DNA of 64,000 bases from JALZVT01 sp039029135 (GTDB lineage: Bacteria > Pseudomonadota > Gammaproteobacteria > Pseudomonadales > Azotimanducaceae). Positions within the stretch are counted from its first letter, which is position 1; the number at the start of each line of letters is the position of its first letter. The DNA is taken from NCBI GenBank assembly GCA_039029135.1, contig JBCCGT010000001.1, forward strand, positions 186,001-250,000, given 5' to 3'. This document shows, one piece after another, positions 25,892-35,124 of this stretch. Under the pieces are notes generated by a model. It worked only from the letters and a program-made list of their open reading frames with translations, did not search any database and was not told the origin of the DNA. Made by a program: the position numbers and the translations under genes.

Positions 25892-27856
25892 ATGGATTTC
25901 TTCGAGGCTCAGGACACTGCCAGGCGTAAAACCTGGCAGCTGGTCGCGCTGTTCGCGCTCGCCTTGATCTGTCTGTTGGTGCTGACGAACCTGGTGGTGG
26001 GCGGCGCCTACTTCCTGTTCTTTTCGGACATGCGTGTCACCAGCACGACGCTGTACGACGGCGTGCGGGCGGGTCTCGCCCTGGTACCGCCAGAGACCTG
26101 GCTGATCATCTCGGCCAGCGTGCTCGGCGTGGTGGCGGCGGCCTGCCTGTACAAGCGCGTCGCGCTCAACGCCGGTGGGCGCGCGGTCGCGGAAAGCGTC
26201 GGCGGCATTCCCGTGTCGCCCGACACGACAGACTTCGCCGAGCGGCGCCTGCTCAACGTGGTCGAGGAGATGGCGATCGCTTCGGGCATCAGCGTGCCGC
26301 CCGTTTACGTGCTCAACGAGCCCGGGATTAACGCATTCGCCGCGGGCTTCACTCCGGACGACGCGGTCATCGGCATCACCCGTGGCGCGCTCGAATTTCT
26401 AAATCGGGAGGAACTGCAGGGTGTGATGGGGCACGAATTCAGCCACATCCTGAACGGCGACACGCGCATCAACCTGCGGCTGATTGCGCTCCTGTTCGGC
26501 ATCCTGTTCATCGGCATTGTGGGCCAGATGCTGCTGCGCGGCAGCACACGTGGGATTAGCGTGGGCGGCCGGGGACGCGACACCGGTGGTGCCGGCATGG
26601 GGTTCATCCTCTTCGGTGCCACCCTGGCGGTGATCGGCTACACTGGCACCTTCTTCGGCAACCTCATCAAGGCCGCCGTCAGCCGACAGCGGGAGTTTCT
26701 CGCGGACGCCGCGGCCGTACAGTTCACGCGCAACCCGCAGGGCATCTCCCGCGCGCTGCAAAAAATCGGCACGGGCGGCTCGCGGCTCGGCAACTCGGAC
26801 GTCAGCGAAGCCAGCCACATGTTCTTTGGTCAGGCGCAGAGCATGCTGTTCAGCCGCATGATGGCGACGCACCCACCGCTCGAGGTACGCATCAAGGCAA
26901 TCGATCCGAGCTGGCACGGCAGTTTTCCCGAACAACTGGAGCGGCTTACTCGCAACATGCCGGAAGGTCTTGCCGCCCTGTCCGATATTCAGGGCGTGCC
27001 GGTGGACGTCGAATCGCTGCCGGAGCAGGTCGGGCGCCCCGACGCCGTCAGCGTGCGCACGGCCGATGCAATCGTCGACACGACCGACAAACGCTGCCTA
27101 GATGCCGCGCACGACCCCTACGCGGCGCGGCTGCTGGTGTATGCGCTGCTCACCACGGATCTCGACGCCAGCAAGGCGGTCCTGGGCCGTCCGCTCGAAC
27201 GCGGCGGCCGCGAGCGGCCTGGACTGAGCCTGCAGGACCTGGCCCTGCTCGCCCTGCTGTGGGGGCGCGTGCGCGTCACGGACAATCTGCATCGACTCGC
27301 GCTGCTCGAGATGGCTGTCCCCGCGCTCAAGCGCGGCTCGGACGAGCAGATCGCCGAGCTGCTGCAGCGGGTGCACGGGCTGATCCTCGCCGACACCCGC
27401 GTGGAGCTGTTCGAGTGGGTGCTGCACAAGCTGCTGCGCAAAGAGCTGGAGCCCCACATCCGCACGCCGCGCAAGCCAAAGGTCCGCTACCGCCGCATCG
27501 AACGACTGCGCGATCAGTCGGTACTGCTGATCGCCTGCATGAGCCAGGTCGGGCACGACGAGGACGCCGACCGTCGCGGCGCCTTCGCCGACGCGCTCGA
27601 CCAACTGGGTGCGGGGACGGCCGACTGGCCGCTCGCGGATGACACTCGCATCGACTTCGCCCAACTCGACGCCGCGCTGGGCAAACTGCGCGATCTTGCG
27701 CCGCTGCAAAAACCCAAGCTGCTCAAGGCCTGCGCCAGCGCCGTGCTGTACGACGGCGTCATCAATCCAGCGGAGGCCGCGCTGTTGCAGGGACTGTCCG
27801 CGGCGCTGGACTGTCCCCTGCCGCCTTCGGTCGTCGCGAAGGCGCCCGACGCCTGA
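25892..27856 (+). CDS. HtpX-like M48 membrane metallopeptidase with long C-terminal domain
   Basis: A 654-aa zinc peptidase. Two membrane helices (about 17-43 and 70-90) precede the catalytic domain with HEFSH at residues 181-185 (H-E-x-x-H) in LQGVMGHEFSHILNGDTRINLR. Two further helices (about 195-215 and 230-255) follow, then the third zinc ligand region RQREFLADAAAVQFTRNPQGISRAL. Residues about 330-654 are an extra cytosolic-looking helical region about as long as HtpX itself, which I cannot assign; its last 130 residues resemble a TerB-like helical bundle. It follows lemA by 32 nt. Probable role: degrading damaged membrane proteins together with LemA. Confidence 0.9.
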   Translation: MDFFEAQDTARRKTWQLVALFALALICLLVLTNLVVGGAYFLFFSDMRVTSTTLYDGVRAGLALVPPETWLIISASVLGVVAAACLYKRVALNAGGRAVAESVGGIPVSPDTTDFAERRLLNVVEEMAIASGISVPPVYVLNEPGINAFAAGFTPDDAVIGITRGALEFLNREELQGVMGHEFSHILNGDTRINLRLIALLFGILFIGIVGQMLLRGSTRGISVGGRGRDTGGAGMGFILFGATLAVIGYTGTFFGNLIKAAVSRQREFLADAAAVQFTRNPQGISRALQKIGTGGSRLGNSDVSEASHMFFGQAQSMLFSRMMATHPPLEVRIKAIDPSWHGSFPEQLERLTRNMPEGLAALSDIQGVPVDVESLPEQVGRPDAVSVRTADAIVDTTDKRCLDAAHDPYAARLLVYALLTTDLDASKAVLGRPLERGGRERPGLSLQDLALLALLWGRVRVTDNLHRLALLEMAVPALKRGSDEQIAELLQRVHGLILADTRVELFEWVLHKLLRKELEPHIRTPRKPKVRYRRIERLRDQSVLLIACMSQVGHDEDADRRGAFADALDQLGAGTADWPLADDTRIDFAQLDAALGKLRDLAPLQKPKLLKACASAVLYDGVINPAEAALLQGLSAALDCPLPPSVVAKAPDA

Positions 27857-27986
27857 CCGACCGCCAGGCCGAAGTCACTAGACAACGCTCGCGGTCGCGC
27901 CAACGCGAACGCGCGAACCGCACCCACGCATTGTCGCGATCTGCCATCGCCAGTACCATGCGCGCTTTCCGACCCTTAGTGCGGCC

Positions 27987-29492
27987 ATGAGCGACGCGAC
28001 CAGCTCCAATCAACTCGCTGCACTGGATCTTGGCTCGAACAGCTTTCATCTCGTCGTCGCCAACTATCGCGACGGTCACCTCACCACCGTCGACAAGATC
28101 AAGGAAATGGTTCGTCTCGCCGACGGTCTCGACAACAGCGGGGCGATCACGCCGGCCGCGACCAAGCGGGCACTCGACTGTCTGCAGCGCTTTGGCCAGC
28201 GACTGCGCCATCTGCCGAGCGAAAATGTTCGCGTCGTCGGCACCAACACGCTGCGCAAGGCGAGCAACGCAGGCCACTTCCTGCGCGAGGCGACGGGCGC
28301 GCTGGGCCACCGCATCGACGTCATATCGGGTCGTGAAGAGGCGCGAATACTGTTCATGGGCGTGTCTCATGCGCTCGACGACGAACACAAGCGCCGCCTC
28401 GTCATCGACATCGGGGGCGGCTCGACCGAGCTGATCATCGGGCGTCGCTTCGAGCCCAAGCTGATGGACAGTCTGTACATGGGCTGCGTGAGCCTGTCGG
28501 CCAAGTTCTTCCCGAACGGCAAGATCACCGCGAAGGGGCTTGAGGGCGCGATGAACCGCGCGCGCCAGGAGCTCGAACCCGTGCGCAGCAGCTATCGCAA
28601 ACATGGCTGGGATACCGCGATCGGCTCCTCCGGCACCATGCTGGCAACACAATCCGTTCTCGCTGCGCTCAGCCTGAGCAGCGAAAGCATCACTCCCGAA
28701 TCACTCGACGAACTGCGACGCATCGTGGTCGACGCGCGCGACGTCAAAAACCTATCGCTCGCCGGCCTCAGCAAAGACCGGACGCCCGTGTTTCCGGGCG
28801 GGATCGCGATCATCTCGGCCCTCATCGAGGAACTGGAGATCGACCAACTGCGCGTCTCTTCGGGCGCGCTACGCGAAGGCCTACTGCTGGAGATCATCGG
28901 CCGAATGGAGCACGAAGACGTGCGCAGCGCGTCCGTCGACAATCTGGAACAGCGCTATCACGTCGATCGCGAACACAGCCACAGCGTCGCCAGTACGGCC
29001 AAGTCGCTGTGGAAACAGGCGCGCGCGCCTTGGGATCTCGCCCACGGCGAGCTGCGGCGTGCGCTGTTGTGGGCGGCCAGGCTGCACGAGATCGGCCTCG
29101 ACATCTCGCACTCTCAGTATCACAAGCACGGCGCCTATCTGCTGGACAACATGGATCTGCCAGGGTTTTCGCGCCTGGACCAGCTAAGGCTGGCGACGCT
29201 GGTGCGCGTACACCGGCGCAAGTTCACACCCGACCTGTTGCCCGACATCGAGGACAGCGCGCGCCTGCGTCTGCTACGGCTGGCCGTGCTGCTGCGCGTT
29301 AGCTGCGTGCTGCACCGGGCGCGAGATCGCAACACCCTGCCCGATGCGAAACTGGTTGGCGAAGACGATCAGCTGACCATCTCGCTACCGAAGGACTGGC
29401 TCGCTGAGCATCCCCTGACGCGGCTGGATCTCACGGAGGAGGCCAACTATCTGCAGGCGGTCGGCGTGCTGCTGAAGATCACCACCCACTGA
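27987..29492 (+). CDS. ppx: Ppx/GppA-type exopolyphosphatase/guanosine pentaphosphatase
   Basis: A 501-aa protein. The actin-like phosphatase core has ALDLGSNSFHLVVANYRDG (phosphate 1), the general base region VISGREEARILFMG, and VIDIGGGSTELIIG (phosphate 2). The C-terminal part (about 320-480) has an HD-like helical domain, LLWAARLHEIGLDISHSQYHKHGAYLL, as in gammaproteobacterial Ppx. It hydrolyses polyphosphate end-wise or pppGpp. Its stop faces that of polyphosphate kinase across 72 nt, so the two antagonistic enzymes are convergent rather than in one operon. GppA cannot be excluded. Confidence 0.9.
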   Translation: MSDATSSNQLAALDLGSNSFHLVVANYRDGHLTTVDKIKEMVRLADGLDNSGAITPAATKRALDCLQRFGQRLRHLPSENVRVVGTNTLRKASNAGHFLREATGALGHRIDVISGREEARILFMGVSHALDDEHKRRLVIDIGGGSTELIIGRRFEPKLMDSLYMGCVSLSAKFFPNGKITAKGLEGAMNRARQELEPVRSSYRKHGWDTAIGSSGTMLATQSVLAALSLSSESITPESLDELRRIVVDARDVKNLSLAGLSKDRTPVFPGGIAIISALIEELEIDQLRVSSGALREGLLLEIIGRMEHEDVRSASVDNLEQRYHVDREHSHSVASTAKSLWKQARAPWDLAHGELRRALLWAARLHEIGLDISHSQYHKHGAYLLDNMDLPGFSRLDQLRLATLVRVHRRKFTPDLLPDIEDSARLRLLRLAVLLRVSCVLHRARDRNTLPDAKLVGEDDQLTISLPKDWLAEHPLTRLDLTEEANYLQAVGVLLKITTH

Positions 29493-29564
29493 TCACCAGG
29501 TTCGCGTCAGCGTTCGACCCGAGCAGCCTGTCTCGTCTGCCCGCCTGCCCGCCCCAGAATGGAG

Positions 29565-31661
29565 CTAGTCGAAGTCGCGATGCTCGAGCAGCCACTGCTG
29601 AGCGCTGTGGCCGCCACGTTTGCCCAACTGCGGGGCGACATAGCTGCCATCGGAATTTAGCTGCCACGCCTGCATGTCGTCGCGTAAATAGTTATCGAAT
29701 GTCTCGGCCATGATGCGCTTGGCCACGCGCGCGTCGAGCACGGGAAAACAGGTCTCAATGCGCGAGAAGAAGTTGCGTCCCATCCAGTCGGCGCTGGCGA
29801 GATAGAGACCACGGTTTAGAAAATAGAACACCCGCGTGTGTTCCAAAAAGCGGCCGATGATAGAGCGCACCTCGATATTGTCAGAGACACCGGCAATGCC
29901 GGGGCGCAGCGAGCAAATGCCGCGCACGATGAGCTGCACGCGCACGCCCGCCTGCGAGGCCCGATAGAGCGCGCGGATGATCTCTGGTTCGATCAGCGAA
30001 TTCATCTTTGCCTGTATGAGCGCCGGCTTGCCGGCAGCGGCCGCGTCGATCTCGCCCTCGATAAAATCGAGCAGCGAGCTGTGTAGCGTGAACGGCGCCT
30101 GCAGCAGCTTTTTCAGCTTGCCCGCACGTCCCATCGACGTTAGCTGCTGGAACAGCTTCTGCACGTCCTCACCGATCTCGGCGTCGGCGGTCAGCAGACC
30201 GTAGTCCGTGTACAGCCTGGTGGTCTTCGGATGATAGTTGCCCGTACCGAGGTGCACGTAGCGCTTCAGGCTCTTGCCCTCGCGGCGGATCACCAGCGAC
30301 ATCTTCGCGTGGGTCTTGTAGCCGACGATGCCGTAAACGACCTGCACGCCGGAGTCCTGCAACAGCGTCGCGAGCTCGATGTTCGCCTCTTCGTCGAAGC
30401 GAGCCCGCAGCTCGATGACGACGAGCACTTCCTTGCCGTTTGCGGCGGCCTCCATCAGCGCCTTGACGATGACCGAATCGGCGCCGGTGCGATACAGCGT
30501 CTGTCGAATCGACAGTACCTTCGGGTCCTTCGCCGCGCTGCGCAGAAACTCGACGACCGACAGGAACGAATCGAACGGATGGTGGATCAACACGTCGCGT
30601 CGGTCGACGGCCGCGAACACGTCTGCCGGGCTGTTCGCTTCCGCAATGCTGGGCGGGACGCGCTGCTGCAGCGACGGATACTTCAGTTCGGAGCGATCGA
30701 CCCGGCCTGGCACCGCGACCAGACGATTGAGGTTGACCGGACCAGCGCAGGTATAGACGTCACCTTCATCGAGCGAATACTGCGCACGCAGAAACGAGAC
30801 GATGTCCTGCGGCATTTCGGCCGCAACCTCCATCCGCACCGCGCTGCCAAAGTTGCGCGACGGCAGTTCGCCCTCCAGCGCCTGCAGGAGATCCTCGACC
30901 TCCTCTTCGTCGACGAACAGATCGCTGTTGCGCGTCACGCGAAAAGCGTAGCAGCCGGTCGCCTTCATACCCGGCAGCAAATCGGTTGCGTGAGCCTCGA
31001 TTATCGATGACAGCAGAACGAAGTCGTAGGGCGCCTGTCGCAGTTCTTCCGGCAGATGCACGATGCGCGGCAGCGAACGCGGCGCCTGGATGACGGCGCG
31101 CCCGCTGTTACGCCCGAACGCATCCTTACCCTTCAGGGTCACCATAAAATTCAGACCCTTGTTCAGCACCTGCGGAAACGGGTGCGCAGGGTCGAGACCG
31201 ATCGGGCTGAGAATCGGCGACAGTTCGCGCGAAAAATAGCGTTTAACCCACTGCGCCTGCTTCGTGTTCCAGTGCGAGCTGGTCAAGAAGCGCACGCCTT
31301 CCAAGGCCAGCGCCGGCAGCAGATCTTCGTTCAGCACCCGATACTGTGCGTCTACCAGCTCGTGTGCCGCGGTGGCGATCCGTCGAATCTGTTCGGTCGG
31401 CGACAGATTATCGGGACCGCGCTGATCGGCGCCAAACACCTCCTGCTGGCGCAGCCCAGAAAATCGAATCTCAAAGAACTCGTCCAGATTGGAACAGGAG
31501 ATGCACAGAAAGCGCAGCCGTTCGAGCAGCGGCACGCTGGGGTTGGTGGCCTGCGCGAGCACGCGACGATTGAACTCAAGCAGCGACAGCTCACGGTTGA
31601 TATAGAGCTGCGGATCGTTCAGATCGATGTTGCCGCCCTTGCCGGGCTTCGTTTTCGCCAT
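29565..31661 (-). CDS. ppk1: polyphosphate kinase 1
   Basis: A 698-aa PPK1 that polymerises the gamma-phosphate of ATP into polyphosphate. The N-domain starts YINRELSLLEFNRRVLAQA, the head domain has PFDSFLSVVEFLRSAAKDPKVLSIRQTLYRTG, and the catalytic histidine is H451 in YKTHAKM within GIVGYKTHAKMSLVIRRE. The second essential region, YVHLGTGNYHPKTTRLYTDYGL, follows. The length is typical. Upstream (31727-31745) two GTCAC elements lie on the coding strand 12 nt apart; a PhoB box needs 11-nt spacing, so regulation by phosphate is only a suggestion. Confidence 0.94.
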   Translation of the reverse strand: MAKTKPGKGGNIDLNDPQLYINRELSLLEFNRRVLAQATNPSVPLLERLRFLCISCSNLDEFFEIRFSGLRQQEVFGADQRGPDNLSPTEQIRRIATAAHELVDAQYRVLNEDLLPALALEGVRFLTSSHWNTKQAQWVKRYFSRELSPILSPIGLDPAHPFPQVLNKGLNFMVTLKGKDAFGRNSGRAVIQAPRSLPRIVHLPEELRQAPYDFVLLSSIIEAHATDLLPGMKATGCYAFRVTRNSDLFVDEEEVEDLLQALEGELPSRNFGSAVRMEVAAEMPQDIVSFLRAQYSLDEGDVYTCAGPVNLNRLVAVPGRVDRSELKYPSLQQRVPPSIAEANSPADVFAAVDRRDVLIHHPFDSFLSVVEFLRSAAKDPKVLSIRQTLYRTGADSVIVKALMEAAANGKEVLVVIELRARFDEEANIELATLLQDSGVQVVYGIVGYKTHAKMSLVIRREGKSLKRYVHLGTGNYHPKTTRLYTDYGLLTADAEIGEDVQKLFQQLTSMGRAGKLKKLLQAPFTLHSSLLDFIEGEIDAAAAGKPALIQAKMNSLIEPEIIRALYRASQAGVRVQLIVRGICSLRPGIAGVSDNIEVRSIIGRFLEHTRVFYFLNRGLYLASADWMGRNFFSRIETCFPVLDARVAKRIMAETFDNYLRDDMQAWQLNSDGSYVAPQLGKRGGHSAQQWLLEHRDFD

Positions 31662-31833
31662 GTGTTTCGGCTACCAGGAGATGAGGCGCGGGCCAGGGCC
31701 CGCTGGCGGCGATGGTATCATTCGACGGTGACGTAAAATGTGACAGTATCAGTCTAGTAACGCTGTTCCGAAGACGCGCGTCAGAACGCAGCGAACGGCG
31801 TCGAGCGCAGATTTACCGACCCCTTGGGCCCTC

Positions 31834-32592
31834 ATGCCGAACAGAAAGCCGAATAGAAAGCCGAACAGCAAGCCAACCAGCAAACAGCGCGACGCCATTT
31901 ACAGCGAGGAACAGGGTCAGCTCGTCGACTTCGCTTTCGATGAACGGGTAGTCAACGTGTTCCCGGACATGATCCGCCGCTCGGTACCGGCCTATGAGAC
32001 GGTTCTGCCGCTGTCCGCCCTGTTCGCCGGACGCTACGTCACGCCCCCGGCCACCGTGTACGACCTGGGCTGCAGCCGCGGTGCGACCACCCTCGCGCTG
32101 CAACGCTACTGTCCCGCGGGGACCCGCATCATCGGCGTCGACAACTCGCTGCCGATGATCGACAGCGCGCGCGACGCGATCGAAGACGAACACATCGAAT
32201 TTCGTCGCGACGATCTGCGAACGACACCGCTCGAGGACGCCGCCGCAGTGGTCATGACCTATACGTTGCAGTTCGTGCCGCCGGCCGAACGGCTCGCGCT
32301 TCTGACGCGCATTCGCGAGGCGCTGCGCCCGACAGGCGTGTTCGTGTACGCCGAAAAAATTGTCTTGGAGGATCCTTCAGAACAGGCGCTGCTGAACGAC
32401 GTGCATCTCGATTTCAAACGGGCCAACGGCTACTCGGAGCTCGAGATCTCGCAGAAGCGCAGCGCGCTGGAGGCGGTGATGATTCCGGAATCGATCACTG
32501 CCCATCGAGAGCGCCTGGCTCAGGCCGGCTTCGCCCGCTCGATTGTGTGGTATCGCTGCCTCAACTGGGCGGCGTTTGCCGCCTTTCCCTGA
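31834..32592 (+). CDS. cmoA: carboxy-S-adenosyl-L-methionine synthase
   Basis: A 252-aa SAM-binding enzyme making carboxy-SAM from SAM and prephenate, for cmo5U in the tRNA wobble position. Family signatures are very clear: FDERVVNVFPDMIRRSVPAYE, VYDLGCSRGATTLALQR (SAM motif I), IIGVDNSLPMIDSAR, VMTYTLQFVPP and DFKRANGYSELEISQKRSALEAVMIPES. The first 18 residues are a low-complexity N-R-K-P repeat not usual for CmoA. A start at the single ATG 31834 is forced because no later ATG precedes the conserved core. cmoB follows after 2 nt. Confidence 0.95.
   Translation: MPNRKPNRKPNSKPTSKQRDAIYSEEQGQLVDFAFDERVVNVFPDMIRRSVPAYETVLPLSALFAGRYVTPPATVYDLGCSRGATTLALQRYCPAGTRIIGVDNSLPMIDSARDAIEDEHIEFRRDDLRTTPLEDAAAVVMTYTLQFVPPAERLALLTRIREALRPTGVFVYAEKIVLEDPSEQALLNDVHLDFKRANGYSELEISQKRSALEAVMIPESITAHRERLAQAGFARSIVWYRCLNWAAFAAFP
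31843..31878 (+). repeat. three 12-bp repeats in the 5' end of cmoA
   Basis: Units of the form AGAAAGCCGAAY encode R-K-P-N repeats; the third copy is degenerate (AGCAAGCCAACC). Slippage-prone extension of the N-terminus. Confidence 0.7.
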
Positions 32593-32594
32593 CC

Positions 32595-33560
32595 GTGGGG
32601 AACTACGACGCCGCCGACATCGAGCGACGCCTGCGAGAGCTGCCGCGCCAGGATCTGTTCACGACCATGCGCCGCCGGGTCCTAGAACACGGCGACGCGC
32701 CGCGCTGGCAAGCCGCGCTGGCTGCGCTGCCGACAGTAACCGGGGTCCGCACCCGCCTCGACGCGGGCGTCGCGGCGCACGGCCTGCCCAGCGAGACAGC
32801 AAGGCGGCGCCTGCGGGCGTCGCTGTCTGAGCTGCACCCCTGGCGCAAGGGACCATTCGATTTGCACGGCGTGTTCATCGACACGGAGTGGCGCAGCAAC
32901 TGGAAGTGGTCACGCATCGAGGCGCTCGAACCGCCCCTGCGGGATGCCCGCGTGCTCGACGTCGGCTGCGGCAACGGCTACTACGGCTGGCGCATGCTGG
33001 CCGCCGGGGCACGGGCGGTGACCGGCATCGATCCAACGGCGTTGTTCTACTACCAGCACCTGGCGGTGAGCCACGCGCTCGGTCACGCCGAGACGCCCGT
33101 CGCCAATGTTGTGCTGCCGCTGCGTCTGGAAGAGCTCACACCGCAGAACCCGTTCGACGTGGCGTTCTCGATGGGCGTGATCTATCACCGGCGCGAACCG
33201 CGCGATCACCTGCGCGAGCTTGCCGCGCACCTGCGCCCGGGCGGGTCGTTGGTGCTGGAGACGCTGGTGGCGCCCGCCGATCTGTTCCCGACCCGGCACG
33301 CAGACAAGCGCTACGCGCGCATGCGCAACGTGCACGTAGTGCCGAGCGTCAACACCGTGCTTGACTGGCTGAACGACTGCGGTTTCGTGGGCGCCCGCGC
33401 CTCGGGTGTGATCCCGACCAGCGTCGAGGAACAGCGCACCACCGAGTGGATGCGCTTCGAGTCGCTGGCGCAGTGCCTGAACCGGGACGACGCCAGCCTG
33501 ACCGTCGAGGGGCACCCCGCCCCGGCGCGCGCCTGTTTCGTGGCAGAATTGCCGCAATGA
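32595..33560 (+). CDS. cmoB: tRNA uridine 5-oxyacetic acid(34) carboxymethyltransferase
   Basis: A 321-aa enzyme that transfers the carboxymethyl group of carboxy-SAM to 5-hydroxyuridine 34. Start GTG 32595, 2 nt after cmoA; the frame is open 48 nt further up but this start gives the usual length of about 323. Signatures: LHPWRKGPFDLHGVFIDTEWRSNWKW, VLDVGCGNGYYGWRMLAAGA, TGIDPTALFYYQ, FSMGVIYHRREPRDHL and the C-terminal TSVEEQRTTEWMRFESLAQCL with TVEGHPAPARA. With cmoA it forms the standard wobble-modification operon. Confidence 0.95.
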   Translation: MGNYDAADIERRLRELPRQDLFTTMRRRVLEHGDAPRWQAALAALPTVTGVRTRLDAGVAAHGLPSETARRRLRASLSELHPWRKGPFDLHGVFIDTEWRSNWKWSRIEALEPPLRDARVLDVGCGNGYYGWRMLAAGARAVTGIDPTALFYYQHLAVSHALGHAETPVANVVLPLRLEELTPQNPFDVAFSMGVIYHRREPRDHLRELAAHLRPGGSLVLETLVAPADLFPTRHADKRYARMRNVHVVPSVNTVLDWLNDCGFVGARASGVIPTSVEEQRTTEWMRFESLAQCLNRDDASLTVEGHPAPARACFVAELPQ

Positions 33561-33922
33561 ACGTCCTGAGCTTTCGTTTTCGCGGCCGCGTGCAGCGCCT
33601 GATGTCGCTGTATCGACTGTTCCACAGCCAACCGAAAACTGGGCTGCATCCCGCCCAGGTAGCGCGCGAAACCGGCATGAGCATCCTGGACGTGGACGAA
33701 CGCCTGAAGCGCACGCCAGAGCTGTTCGTGCGACTGCCCAAGCGGGCGGGTGCGGTCACGCGCTACCGCCTGACCAGCGCGATCACCGCGCAGAGCGAAG
33801 ACGAGGTGCTGGCGTACCTGCAGCGCATGGCGCAGCGCGAGAGCCTGATCCTGTACGGCGCGATGGTCGGCGTGCTGCTACTGTTCGCGATCATGATGAT
33901 CCTGATGGGTCCCGCGGTCTGA
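33557..33922 (+). CDS. small protein with helix-turn-helix-like part and C-terminal membrane helix
   Basis: A 121-aa protein I do not recognise. ATG 33557 overlaps the cmoB stop in an ATGA, so it is translationally coupled to cmoB. Residues about 14-70 (LMSLYRLFHSQPKTGLHPAQVARETGMSILDVDERLKRTPELFVRL) have the spacing of a winged helix or helix-turn-helix with the GLHPAQVARETGMS turn. A single transmembrane segment spans about 98-119 (LILYGAMVGVLLLFAIMMILMG). The tail-anchored topology would put the helix-turn-helix in the cytoplasm. Function unknown; no known cmo partner looks like this. Confidence 0.75.
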   Translation: MNVLSFRFRGRVQRLMSLYRLFHSQPKTGLHPAQVARETGMSILDVDERLKRTPELFVRLPKRAGAVTRYRLTSAITAQSEDEVLAYLQRMAQRESLILYGAMVGVLLLFAIMMILMGPAV

Positions 33923-33995
33923 GGGCGACGCGCCCGGCATCGGCCGCACAACAAGACGCCGTTCCGGCCGGAACGCGCACGGCACTGGGGGAGCA

Positions 33996-35105
33996 ATGCC
34001 TGATCAACTGAGCGCGGCCGACGCCGCATTCGCAAGCGAACTCGACGCATTCATCGCCGACGAGTTGGCGCAGCGTGACGGCGAATCGCCGCAGGCCAGA
34101 CGCGCGCGCATCGTCGCCGCCTCGAAGGCGATCGGGCTGTTTCAAATGACCCAGCCGGCCGAGTACGGCGGCCAGCCGGGCAGCCTGCTGCAGTTGACGC
34201 TTGCGCGCGAGGCCATCGCCGCGGCGCGCGTGGCCGATGCTTCTGCCGCCTTCGGGCCCGCGCCCGGCGTGCTGGCCGGGGTCGACGGCCCGCTGCGTGA
34301 GACGCATCTCGAACCGCTGCTAGCGGGCGCCAAACGCTCCGCCTTCGCGTTCACCGAACCGGATGACGCGCCGCGCCATAGCTGGGCGGTGGCCGACGGC
34401 GACGACTACGTGATCAACGGCGCCAAGTCCTACGTCACGGGCGGCGCCGACGCGGACTTTATGGCCGCGCTGATCCACATCGATGACGCGGGTCCGGCCA
34501 TGGTGATCATCGACGCCGACGCGCTCGGCGTCAGCGCCAGCAACCGCTTTGCCTCGCTGGACGGCAGCCACCACGTCGCCTTTACCTTCGACAACGTGCG
34601 GGTGCCCAAGCACCACGTCGTCGGCCGACCCGGCGAGGGCATGCCGCGCGCGCTGCGACAGATTGGCGACACGAGACTCGTGATCGCGGCCCAGTGCACC
34701 GGCCTGATGCTGCACGTGCTCACAGACCTGGAGCCGCATCTGGCCAAGCCCCATCGCGGCGGCCGGCCGCTGGCAGAGCTCGAGTCGGTGCGCCTGCGAT
34801 ATGCGGACGCCCGCATCCAGACCTACGCCGCGCGCAGCATGCTCTATCGGACGGCACGCCTGGGGGACGCCGGCGAGAACATCGTCAACGAATCGATCGC
34901 AACCAAAGTCTTCGCCTCCGAGGCCGCCGCTAAGGTCGTCGACTGCGCCATCCAGCTCGTGGGCGGTCAGGCGCTGCGCGAGGGTCACCCGCTCGCTGCG
35001 CTCTATCGGGAAGTGCGGGTGTATCAGCTCACCGAAGGCGCGTCCGATGTGCTGCGCCTGAATCTGGCGCGCGGTCGACTGGACCTGGGCAAAGGCCGGC
35101 TCTGA
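33996..35105 (+). CDS. acyl-CoA dehydrogenase-like protein
   Basis: A 369-aa divergent acyl-CoA dehydrogenase. It keeps ASKAIGLFQMTQPAEYGGQPGS, FAFTEPDDAPRHSWAVADGDDYVINGAKSYVTGG and FDNVRVPKHHVVGRPGEGMPRALRQIG. The usual AxTEPxxGSD substrate loop is altered to TEPDDAPRHS, losing the G-S-D. The catalytic-glutamate segment reads YQLTEGASDVLRLNLARGRL, retaining E-G. The family fold is certain; activity and substrate are not. It is 73 nt past the small membrane-protein gene and converges on the Smr gene with 19 nt between. Confidence 0.85.
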   Translation: MPDQLSAADAAFASELDAFIADELAQRDGESPQARRARIVAASKAIGLFQMTQPAEYGGQPGSLLQLTLAREAIAAARVADASAAFGPAPGVLAGVDGPLRETHLEPLLAGAKRSAFAFTEPDDAPRHSWAVADGDDYVINGAKSYVTGGADADFMAALIHIDDAGPAMVIIDADALGVSASNRFASLDGSHHVAFTFDNVRVPKHHVVGRPGEGMPRALRQIGDTRLVIAAQCTGLMLHVLTDLEPHLAKPHRGGRPLAELESVRLRYADARIQTYAARSMLYRTARLGDAGENIVNESIATKVFASEAAAKVVDCAIQLVGGQALREGHPLAALYREVRVYQLTEGASDVLRLNLARGRLDLGKGRL

Positions 35106-35124
35106 GGCCAGCCGCTCGGTCGAG

